This document shows, piece by piece, positions 55,287-64,000 of a stretch of DNA of 64,000 bases (position 1 is the first letter of the stretch; the number at the start of each line of letters is the position of its first letter). The stretch lies in the NCBI GenBank assembly GCA_021234155.1, contig JAJEKV010000011.1, positions 16,392,943 to 16,456,942 on the forward strand. The letters run 5' to 3'. The notes under the pieces were generated by a model. It was not told where the DNA came from and ran no database searches. It saw nothing but the letters and a program-made list of their open reading frames with translations. The DNA comes from Isoetes taiwanensis (taxonomy: Eukaryota; Streptophyta; Lycopodiopsida; Isoetales; Isoetaceae). Both the position numbers and the translations under genes were made by a program.

Positions 55287-56742
55287 GGGTTCGCCCAAGC
55301 GAACCCCGAAAATTCGTCCAAGCGAACCCGTGGGATTTGCCCAGGCGAACCCGCACCCCTGACGTCGCGCGAGCGTTGCGGGGCCAAGATGTGCGTGGCA
55401 ATAGCTACCGGGTTCGCCCAAGCGAACCCAAACCCCCCGTGTGATGTCAGTGCCTTGGCTGCCCTGCCGGGTTTGCCCAGGCGAACCCACCGGCGGGGGC
55501 TTACAGGACAGGTCGTCGGATGGGGATGGCAGGGGATGGCAGTTCGTACAAGCATTAATATCCCCCCTGCCGGGTTCGCCCAAGCGAACCCACCGGTGGG
55601 GGCATAGCACTTGGGCTGTCGGTGTTGGCGTTAGCAATAATAATGTCGGAGTTTGTCCTTTCCTGAATCCAAATAGATCCTTCCAGCGGCTAGAACATTT
55701 TGTTACCTGGGGTGCAGATGGTGGAACTGAAGAATGGCCCGGTGGGGGGTATGAAGAAGATTTAAAGGAATATGGAGAAGATTTGCTTGGCAAGGGCGCA
55801 GAACAAAAGAGCCGATCCACACTAGAAGAGTTAGCTCTACTTAGGGATTCTTTCTTTTCCCTCATGGATAAATCCTGTACCATTTGAATCCTTGGAGGCA
55901 GATGCAATGGCAGCAGTTTCCCTTTGTAAAATAGCTCATCTGCAGAAAGCATAGCCCCGTTTGTTGGAGCTTTAGAGGCGAGCATAGACATACTAAACTC
56001 AAACTACGTAGAATGACTACCATAATCTTCCTTTACCTCTGCCGGAGAATTGGATTGCCCATCCGCTTCTTTATATCATTTGAGAAAGAGATCCGGAGAC
56101 TCATCCACCAAGACACGGAGCTCTTCACGACACATCATGATCGCCATAGCCGTCGCTAATTCCACACTCTCTATAAAGCTCAGGGGGCCATTTAAGGCTT
56201 AGAAACATAAGACCCACATCAAATCGATCCTCGAAACTTCTTAGGACCGATTTGAACCGATTCGACTTAGTCGGGCTTAATCCCTGCCAATTTGCAAAAG
56301 AAATGCCTGATTTTTTAGTGGGCACAGCCCAAATATTGAAGGGGTGAAGGATATATAGGGCAAATCGATGAATCAGGAGCTAGAAACGGCGAGGAAAAGG
56401 ACAACACTGCATGATTCACGACCAAGGCGATCGAATAAACACATATTTTGAAAAAAGAGTGGAAGATGTCCGGGGTCGTACCCGGGCAAGGGGAAGGTCG
56501 CCCTCCCTCCGCCATAGCCGCCCTCATCATCGCTTGCCTACCCACGCCATGCGGTGGGTTATGCTTGAACGAACCGAGAACCTGCCATCTGGCCGACATC
56601 CCCTGCCTGCCCGGTCGATCCTTGGGCAATGGGTTCGTTCAAGCGAACCCGGCGGGGCCCTGACATGCAGAACTGACATCCGGTACGCCCCACTTGACTG
56701 CCCCAGTTGAACGCGGTTTGGGTTAAGCCCCAAAGCGAACCC
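55287..56742. repeat. Cluster of 20-bp hairpin repeats (GGGTTCGCCCAAGCGAACCC)
   Basis: The 20-mer is an 8-bp perfect inverted repeat around a CCAA loop. Exact copies are at 55287-55306, 55410-55429 and 55572-55591. Variants are at 55332-55352, 55469-55488 (GGGTTTGCCCAGGCGAACCC), 56631-56650 (GGGTTCGTTCAAGCGAACCC) and 56720-56742. Weaker ones are near 55311-55330 and 56556-56575. Changes in the variants mostly leave G:C, A:T or G:U pairs in the stem. Two copies (55469, 55572) also share flanks (CTGCC before, ACCGG-GGGGG after). On the minus strand they create the reading VRLGEPG / FAWANP in part of a long open frame. Confidence 0.9.
55610..56138 (-). pseudogene. SADELF-motif plant protein exon, broken
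   Basis: From a minus ATG at 56138 the frame reads MMCREELRVLVDESPDLFLK, a TGA, then 23 codons, a TAG, then FEFSM and, from the ATG at 55991, about 125 open codons. These contain APTNGAMLSADELFYKGKLL with PLHLPPR, a Ser/Pro-rich stretch, and SSRWKDLFGFRKG. This pattern (FEF, then SADELFxxGxxxPLxLPPR, then a basic RWK-LF segment) is one I recall from plant proteins of the DUF1645 / membrane-associated kinase-regulator type. The exact family is uncertain. The rest of the frame, down to 55203, is made of hairpin repeats and is unlikely to be original protein. Two stops plus the repeat cluster argue for a pseudogene or gene fragment. An alternative is a 5'-truncated gene starting at 55991. Confidence 0.5.
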
Positions 56743-56924
56743 GTAACAATGCCACGCGGCGAATGAGCCCATGACCGGTCCGCCCCGTCCCGCCTCGGGT
56801 TAAGCTGAGGCCCGAATCAAACGGGTTCGGCTTAAGAATTTTTGGGTTTCGCTGGGCGCGACCCCCGTTTGAACAAGTTAGTTTCGGGAGCCAATAAAGT
56901 GGGCGTGCTTTTTAGGGTTCTCAC

Positions 56925-56947
56925 TTTTTTTTTTTTTTTTTTTTTTT
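56925..56947. repeat. T23 homopolymer
   Basis: An uninterrupted run of 23 T. On the minus strand it is poly(A), possibly the tail of a retroposed element inserted in minus orientation, but no matching body was identified. Confidence 0.9.
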
Positions 56948-57599
56948 GCAGTGGTATACTTTTTTTGCAATGGTAAATTTCAAAAATATTTTCGAGAGGA
57001 AGGGTATGTTTGTAATATTGTGATAGCTTAACAATTGTAGAGTTATTTTTCAAAAACAGTTGTTTTAGGCCTAGGCTAGACGGTTCTATTGATACGTGAT
57101 ATATTATATTCTCATCTAGCATTTTTTATGACTAATAAAAAAAGGCACCTTTTTATTTAAATTTTCCCAAATCAATGTCCCCAACCATTGCAATGTTCCA
57201 CCATAGCTCAAGGTAAATTTGTCTCAGAACAAATCAGTGTTAGAACCCAAGAACACCTCTTGATCCTATGCATTGATAACCATGGCCTAACTTTGGCAAA
57301 AGGTAACTTACATTCAAAGTTAAATTCTTTAGCTAAAAGTCACTTTAGCCTCATAGAATGTGTAGTCCCTTGAGGCCAATGTCCCATAAGGGCTTCATGA
57401 CTCCCATGTTGATAATGACTTCAGTTGTAGTTATTGTTGTCTAGTTTTCAGAACATTCCATCTTCGTGTTGTTTACCAGATAGGGAAATGTCCATAGCGG
57501 CCAAGAATTCCTCTTCATCAAGTACCTTATGTGAACACAAGAGAATCGATAAAGAGAAATGTTCGCCCCGCGATAAATTTCTTGTAATAATAATTTGGA

Positions 57600-57806
57600 G
57601 AACACCATAGAATAATAATAATATTTGGAGGTTTTAGGGTGTACTCCAACACCATAGAATGATAATAAAACTTCGGAGGTTTTAGGGTGTACTCCAACAC
57701 CATAGAATAATAATAATATTTGGAGGTTTTAGGGTGTACTCCAACACCATAGAATGATGATAGAAATTTGGAGGTTTTAGGGTGTACTCCAACACCATAT
57801 AATGAG
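57600..57806. repeat. 48-bp tandem array, about four units
   Basis: GGAGGTTTTAGGGTGTACTC followed by CAACACCATAGAAT and an AATAATA/GATAATA spacer recurs at 57627, 57675, 57722 and 57770, with 47-48 bp periods. A partial unit precedes the first. Variation is concentrated in the AT spacer. A minus-strand frame (58086-57682) crosses it and is not a gene. Confidence 0.9.
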
Positions 57807-59198
57807 TGTCATGATAATAGAAAATCAATGGTAATTTTAGGCTTTGGGGAAAGACACATGTAATGCTTGGGGCAAGATGGCTATATTTTTTGGCAAAAAT
57901 GATATAAGGAAAAAAGGGGCGGCGCCCAAACAAAATGTGTGTAAGGTGCAAAAATGGCAATAATATGTGCAAGGTATGGCAAGGCATAACAAATAAATAG
58001 GTGAAAAATAACAAGTGGTAAAAGGGCAACGTGATAAGTGGTGAGCCATTGATCTGTGGGATATCCCTGGTATTGTGCCAGATCAACGGCCATTAAGATT
58101 TTGACCCAAAAATAAAAAACCACTTCCTATGGTGTCGATCGAACACATGGTTGAAGCACAAGAAATAAGCAAAATAAAAAAGCCAATCGTCAGCATGATT
58201 CCATGAAGCCTGCACTGCTGAACCACACTACAAAGCTTGGCATCGATCAGATAAAACCACCCCTGCCACAGTATTAGACCATAGCTCCTTTGCTCTCCCA
58301 AAATGCTCTCGCCCTCTGAACAGCACACTTACGAATCCGCTTAGAATCGGCCTGTGCCTCACTAGAACTCTCCCTGCTACTCGGCTCTACAATGGCAATC
58401 TGCAATCGGGACACCTGCATTCTGAATCGACCATGCACTCTAAGCCGGAATCTTGCTGCCTTCACAATTAACACCTCTTGTGCCAATGGCAATGGGAAGC
58501 ACCGAATTTGAACCCACCAGCACCGACTTTGAACCCAAACCTCAATGCATCTGCATCTGCATCTCAATGCATCTGCCAGCCTGCATCTCAATGCATCTCC
58601 ATCTCAATGCATCTCTCAACATGGACTGGAATCGGCAGCCCTCAACAAGCCGCCCCTCTATCCAGCCCCCACGAACTGCCCCATCTCTCTGCCCTGTCAT
58701 CTCTCTGCCCCATCGCGCAGAGTGTATACACCGCTCAACAACCGGACTGTTTCTCACCGTTCTCTCAAACCGACATGCCATGCACACCTGTCCTCCCAAC
58801 AGACATGCCCATGTGCACATTGCGTGCCTTCTATTCTCGTACCATCCCCTAGTAGATCCATGCAAAAAGGAAGTTCCAAACCACCCAAAATAGCAAAAAA
58901 CACTCAAGCTGCTCCCACATGGCAAATTATACCATTTTTTATACAATACTATACGAAAATCATAGTCCAAACCACTGCCTGAAAACCCTCCCCCAACCCA
59001 AAACGAAATTAGCACACTATATGAGTGGGCATTAAAAAAAGAATCAAAAGGTGGGTGGGCTATAAATGGCAAGAAGAATAAGAAGTGGGAAAAAGCAACA
59101 TAAGGGCAAGTGGGTAAAAAATTTGCAAAGATAGGAGATGTGGTAAAAAATAAAAAGGTAGACGTGGCAATAGTTCCAAGAAAGAAAGGCAGTTGGGC
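57807..59198. other. No supportable gene; possible LINE-A 5' flank
   Basis: Open frames of up to 176 codons on both strands at 58.45-59.07 kb are stop-poor because of GCATCTCAAT-type short repeats (58542-58620) and CTCTCTGCCC reiterations. Their products are low complexity. The 5' untranslated region of LINE-A probably occupies the last few hundred bases, but no boundary is visible. Confidence 0.45.
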
Positions 59199-61455
59199 AT
59201 GGACGAAAGCAGTGACAAAACAGTGGCGGCCGTGGCCGTCGGAACTCGGCCTGGGTCCGACCCAGGTAAAAACAACGGGGCCTTACGGCCTCTGATTTGC
59301 CCTGCCAGCGGCAGCTCCTCAGCCATCCGGCAGACCCCAGGGGTCTGCAAACTGTTCCCAGCCGAAGGGGCCTCCAACAAATCGGCTTCAGGAATTGGGG
59401 CTTTCGCCCAGCATCAGGTAAATCATTTCCTTAGTGCATCAGATAAGAATCCAGGTTCATTAGCAGCCGTCCCTGCTTCACATAGGATTAATCATCCCCC
59501 AAAGGGCAACCGAGTAGATAAGGTATCAGCAGGGGAAGATTTGGCCTCTAAGGCAAATGTGAGTGCCATCGATGCTATCCAAAAATTGAAATCTGCAATA
59601 TTAGGGGCAGGGGTAAGAGATAGTGAAGGAGGGCAGAAAAAATTCACACAACCTTGCAGATCAGTTTCACCAATGGAAATCTCACATATGGAAGAAGCAT
59701 CCATGGAAGTTTCACCTATGGAAGAAGCAGAAACAGAAGCAAACGAGAAAGAGTTGAAAGAAAATGAAAAACTAGCAGAGACGAAGCACAAACCCGTAGG
59801 ATTGGGAGGCGCTATAATGAAAGAGAAATGGAGTACAGAGAGCATCACAAAAGGGGGGATATCTCATCAAAACATAGAGGCTAAAAAACTGTCTTCACAG
59901 ATCAACTCAGGGGATAGAGAGCATAATCAAGAGAAGGTCAGAGGTGCAGGTGGTACAAGAAGCAATACAAGGGATGCGTGGAAGAATAATTGACACTGTG
60001 GCAAGAGTGAACAAACCGAGGTTTTCAGAATGGATAAAGAACAAGTTACCAACAGAAACAGTCAGAAGTTTGAGAGTTGATGCAACTCTAAAAATAGTGG
60101 AAGCAGGATTTGCTCAAGATCTGAGCAAACTAAATAAAGGCCAACAGTGTCCGGAAGAAGATGGAAGTATGGAAGTTGACGAGGAGTCCAACTTCCCAGT
60201 TGCAGAAATAGATCACGACACGCACGTTAAATATGTTGAGAATTTGGTGACACGGTCAGTCATAGGCTTCTTTATAGGAGGCTTCCTGGACCTCCGTAAA
60301 CTGGAATACTGGCTCTCAGCACACCTGAAGAAATTAGGCCTACCTCAACACGCATCGCTAAAGGCACTGGGAAGTAACTTCTTGCTCATTCTTTTTTATA
60401 GCGAAACAGTGGTAGATAAGATGGTGTCCCGCGCAGTAGACGCATTTATGGGAGAATACATTTTATATCAATATTACTCACTTGGCTTCTCTCCCCATCA
60501 AATCTCGGCCATCGAAATTCCGTGTTGGTTAGAGATCGAACACTTACCTCCAGACATGTTGGTACCTGAATTCTTAAAGGTCATTGCTAACACAGTAGGA
60601 GCGTACATCTCACATTCCATCGCCAAAGGACCAAAGATTTGTGTAGCAATACCGGCAACGTCAGGCATACCTAAAGGGGTGGTAGTTAAGAGTGGCAAAT
60701 GCTCTTTCAAGTTCCCCCTGAAATTGACCAATAGATGGGAAATATACAGAATGTTTCTGAACATAAAGATTGAAGGACTAGATGAGAACCCCCAAGTCAG
60801 GTCTACAAAAGTTGGGACTCCTCAACAACAAGCTCCGACTGGCCTTAATGATCCTTCCACATCCAATGGTGCACCAGTTAGCCATCCCATCACTAGAGAG
60901 AGTATCACCCCATGCGCCCCTAGTCAGGGAGGTGAGAATCACTGCTCCAACATCGTGGGAAAGCTAGCTAATGAATTGTCAATGCAGCCCAGTAATCTCA
61001 TAAGTTTACCAAAAGCAGACGATCAGTCATGGGAAGTGGTAGGTTCCAAACAAAAAGGGAGGACTAGGAACATTGCTCGAAGGAGCGGAGCACTCCGGTC
61101 AAAACCTCTCCCCCAGGCATCTCCGAGTACTCACATTGTTCTAGGAGCAAAAAATCCTTTCTCTCAGTACATTCTGGAAACAACAAACACAGAGAAGGGA
61201 ACGCTTTCTGAAGCGGAAGGAGGGATTGGGAGAGATGTAGTGGTATATGGGGAATTGGATGATATAGAGAGAGTCATTCCTCCAAACAAAAATAAGTGGG
61301 CGGATCTAAGGGAAGAGGAGGATATGGTGGATGAAGATCCCCCGTCTCTAACAGGGAAAAAAAACAAAAAGGAAACAAGCACAAGTCTAGAAGAAGAAGG
61401 GTCGGATAGCACGAAAAGGAAAAAGGGTTGGGAAACATCTCTTTATGAATCATAA
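59199..61455 (+). CDS. LINE-A ORF1: DUF4283-type protein, one probable frameshift
   Basis: An ATG at 59199 opens a 264-codon frame ending at 59993. It is hydrophilic, with an imperfect repeat MEISHMEEA / MEVSPMEEAE. The frame 59944-61455 overlaps it by 50 nt in another register and has no ATG until 59974. The two are best read as one protein split by an indel near 59950-59990, or two proteins. The second part holds the DUF4283-like core: SVIGFFIGGFLDLRKLEYWL, then ALGSNFLLILFYSETVVDKM, then EIPCWLEIEHLPPDMLVPEF with a helix to about residue 230. No CCHC knuckle is seen. The tail is basic and acidic in patches (KQKGRTRNIARRSG; REEEDMVDEDPP; KKNKKETS). It ends TAA within ATGAATCATAA, the last 11 nt of which overlap the start of ORF2. 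ORF1 should bind LINE RNA. Confidence 0.7.
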
Positions 61456-64000
61456 AATTCTCAGTTGGAATATTAGGGGAGTAAAATCCTCTGAATACAA
61501 GAAGATTAGGGTAGCAAGCGCCATAAAGGGGATCAACCCGGATGTGATATGCTTACAAGAACATAAGTGTAAAAAGGAAGAAATACATGAGCTGTTCAAA
61601 GTAATAGGCAATGAATACGTGGGTATTGCTGCAGTAAAGGAAACTTCTAGTGCAGGGACCCTCATCGCGTGGAAAAAAGAAGTAAAAGTATGTGAGTCAC
61701 AGGTAGACAGATTTGGGAGATGGTCTTTAATCTTATGGCAACAAGAAGGTAAAGTATGGGGCTTGGTGAATGTTTACGCCCATAACAACCCCAGAGGCAG
61801 AGGAGCCCTATGGGCCACCCTTAGGCACAAATTAAAAGGTTTCGGGAACAAGGTAGCTTGGCTAATGGTAGGAGATTTCAATATGGTGGAGGCAACTGAG
61901 GATAGATAAGGGGTATCATCTGCAATTGTGCAAGGGTTTGAGAAAGTACAGTGGTGCAAACTGTTAGAAGATATAGGCTTCATGGAAGTAGACGGAGATA
62001 AGGGCTATACATGGTGTAACGGATGGATAGGCATGGGTAGGACCTATGCAAGACATGATAGATGCTACATCAACGATGAGGCACTTACCTTCCTTCCAAA
62101 TGCGCATAGATCCAACCTTCTACAAAATGCTATCTCGGATCACAATCCACAGGTCATATCTACCCAGATTTGCCAGATTAGAACTTCTAAAACAGTATTC
62201 AAACTCAACACTAGATATCTGAAAGATCCAGAATTTGTGGAGGCTTGTAAAAGCATATGGCAATCCACTTTCAGAACGGGCTCAGGGATGGAAACCATGA
62301 TTACGGCCCTGGGTAATATAAAACATTATGCCAAAAGTTGGGATAGAGCTAAAGTGCAAAGGGAGAGGGGAGAGTTGGATAACCTCTACAATCAGCTCCA
62401 CTCACTTAGAGCATTGGGCCAGAATGATGGGATAGAGGAGAAGGGAATAATAGAACAGATAAAGGCACTAGAGGAAGTCAAGATAATAGAGAACAGATGC
62501 AAAGCAGGATTGACTTGGCTAAATGAAGGTGATAAATGTACCAAGTTCTTCTTTAAGTCAGCTAAAGAAAAGAAGAGGTCATCTACTCTATCAACCATCG
62601 CATTGGGCGACAGCTCGACCCTCAAATCCCCAGGGGATCTAAAAAGGTACTTACATAATCATTTCCAAGGTTTTTTTGGGGAACATAACTTACCATTCCA
62701 AGATACATATGATGAGCTAGTGATCTCAAAAGTTTCACCTATAATGAGCTCTAGCCAAAAAGATATTCTGAGTCGCTCTCTCTCTCTCTCTATGGAGGAT
62801 CTTGAAAAAGCCACCCTCTTATTGGCTAAGAATAAATGTCCGGGTATGGATGGAATTCCCATCGAATTCTACCAAAGCAATTGGGAATGGATTAAAAATG
62901 ATATCTTTTTTGCATACACAGACTTCTTGCAAGCTGAAAATTTAAATCCAAGGCCCGAATCTGGCCACATAGCCTTGGTACCCAAGTGTAAGGAGCCAAG
63001 CACAATTAACGATTGGAGGCCTATCACACTCCTATCTGCATTTTACAAAATCATAGCCAAGGCTACGGCAGAGATGATCAAACCAATTTTAGCGGAAGGT
63101 ATCTCACAGGCCCAATCTGGCTTCTTATCGGGTAGGAGTATTCTGAGCAATGTGGCGCTGACTTTTGAAGGGTTGCCTTTGGGCGAGAAAAAAGCAGGAC
63201 AAAAAGTAGCCTATCTAAAGCTAGATTTCACCAAGGCATATGATAGCATTAGATGGAGTTTTCTGCATAAAATGATGCTCAAGCTGGGTTGTGGGGATAT
63301 TTTTACAGAAGGGGTAATGAAACTATTGAGATCAGCTCGAGCCTCAGTCTTATTTCAAGGTGAATCATCTCCTATATTTGAGATTAAGAGGGGCATCATG
63401 CAAGGTTGTCCCCTGGCTCCTTTTCTCTTCAATATAGCAGCAGAAGCTCTCTCACAGTTATTCCTGCAAGCATCTGCAGACGGTCTCATTCAGGGTTTAG
63501 AAATGTGGGACGGTTCTCAACAAATCTGTAACCAGTATGCAGACGACTCATTTCTGTTTATCGAGGCAGAGGAAAACAATATGTCATGTGCAGGACAACT
63601 ACTGGCCACCTTCTCAATAGCTTCAGGTTGCCTCATAAATTGGAAAAAATGCTCAGTGCAATGGCCTTTGGAGAACAGGCATCCCATATGTTTGGAAAGC
63701 TTACCATGGAAAATTATCCCGGAGGGTGAACACTCCAGCTTGTTAGGAATTCCAGTGGGCATCAACATCACTAGTGCACGAATATGGGATGAAATGCTAC
63801 TAGGCCTACACAAACACCTAAATTGGTGGAAGGTAGCAAAGTTATCCCTTGCAGGGAGGATTACTGTGGCAAAACATGTGCTAAGTAATACTTACGTATA
63901 CATAGCATCAATCCTACTTGCTCCGAGGGAGAAGGTGCAGGAGTTAGATGGGCTGATTCGAAACTTCGTCTGGGGAGGTAATGAAGAAGGTGCAACGATC
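61445..64000 (+). CDS. LINE-A ORF2: endonuclease-reverse transcriptase, one stop, runs off window
   Basis: The ATG at 61445 gives HKILSWNIRGVKSSEYKK, the normal LINE endonuclease start. Catalytic features visible are QEHK (about residues 38-41), VGDFNM (GDFN at 61871-61882) and SDH (62135-62143). A TAA at 61907-61909 follows DR, 9 codons after GDFN. Apart from that stop the frame is open for 697 codons to the window end. The linker has LTWLNEGDKCTKFFFKSAKE. RT blocks in order are CPGMDGIP, WRPITLLSAFYKIIAK, AQSGFLSGRSIL, KLDFTKAYDSIRW (catalytic Asp at 63224), GIMQGCPLAPFLFN and YADD (63536-63547), then LLGIPVG and AGRITVAK. All catalytic residues are present. The C-terminal domain lies outside the window. 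It would nick DNA and reverse-transcribe its RNA in the nucleus if the stop were absent. A (TC)n tract at 62776-62790 lies in the coding frame. Confidence 0.85.

Noticed and set aside
55203-55609. C-terminal half of the 262-codon minus frame read as protein
   Set aside because: It is made of hairpin repeats (VRLGEPG, FAWANP) and equally long frames exist on the opposite strand, so only the N-terminal part is treated as gene-derived.
57600-57806. CRISPR-like array
   Set aside because: The repeats are 48-bp tandem units with AT-rich spacers that are variants of each other, in a plant nuclear context with no cas genes.
58453-59072. Overlapping frames of 124-176 codons on both strands
   Set aside because: The frames follow GCATCTCAAT and CTCTCTGCCC reiterations, with low-complexity products and no motif.

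Overview
The window reads as intergenic DNA from a land-plant nuclear genome in which transposable elements have accumulated and decayed. Four things point to a plant: two L1-type LINEs whose first ORFs carry the plant DUF4283-type fold, a Copia-style primer-binding site for plant initiator Met-tRNA (48244-48255), a broken exon of what looks like a plant SADELF-motif protein, and the AT-rich, stop-riddled sequence between elements. The third LINE family (LINE-C here) is one I associate from memory with bryophytes, ferns and gymnosperms, so a large-genome non-angiosperm is my guess, not a demonstration. I found no intact host gene, tRNA, rRNA or organellar insert.

Layout. 1-5.5 kb: no supportable gene. 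5.68-6.58 kb: a fold-back minisatellite. 6.6-15.1 kb: decayed DNA with two small tandem repeats. 15.2-16.1 kb: endonuclease remnant of LINE-C (minus). 16.5-29.5 kb: a large old LTR retrotransposon with ~1.7 kb LTRs (plus), no recognisable pol and a 1.16 kb internal tandem duplication. 30.55-32.96 kb: second LINE-C copy (minus). 34.1-36.5 kb: two unidentified minus-strand ORFs, then about 1 kb downstream a TATA box with three perfect heat-shock elements. 37.3-38.0 kb: degraded copy of a Lys-rich-ORF element whose fuller copy lies at 48.5-49.65 kb. 39.4-45.2 kb: LINE-B (minus; ORF1 largely open, ORF2 decayed). 47.0-48.53 kb: one end of a Copia-like element (LTR, PBS, broken leader-proximal ORF; minus), apparently inserted beside the Lys-rich-ORF element. 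50.3-52.3 kb: unidentified ORFs and promoter-like hairpin sequence. 52.6-54.0 kb: third LINE-C copy. 55.3-56.75 kb: a cluster of 20-bp hairpin repeats beside and inside the SADELF pseudogene. 57.6-57.8 kb: a 48-bp tandem array. 59.2-64.0 kb: LINE-A (plus), the best-preserved element, leaving the window inside its reverse transcriptase.

The pieces do not form a pathway. They are layers of independent insertions. The most distinctive signals are the heat-shock-element promoter, the hairpin-repeat family, the predicted protein beginning with the same residues as a histone H3 tail, and the almost open LINE-A with an 11-nt ORF1/ORF2 overlap.
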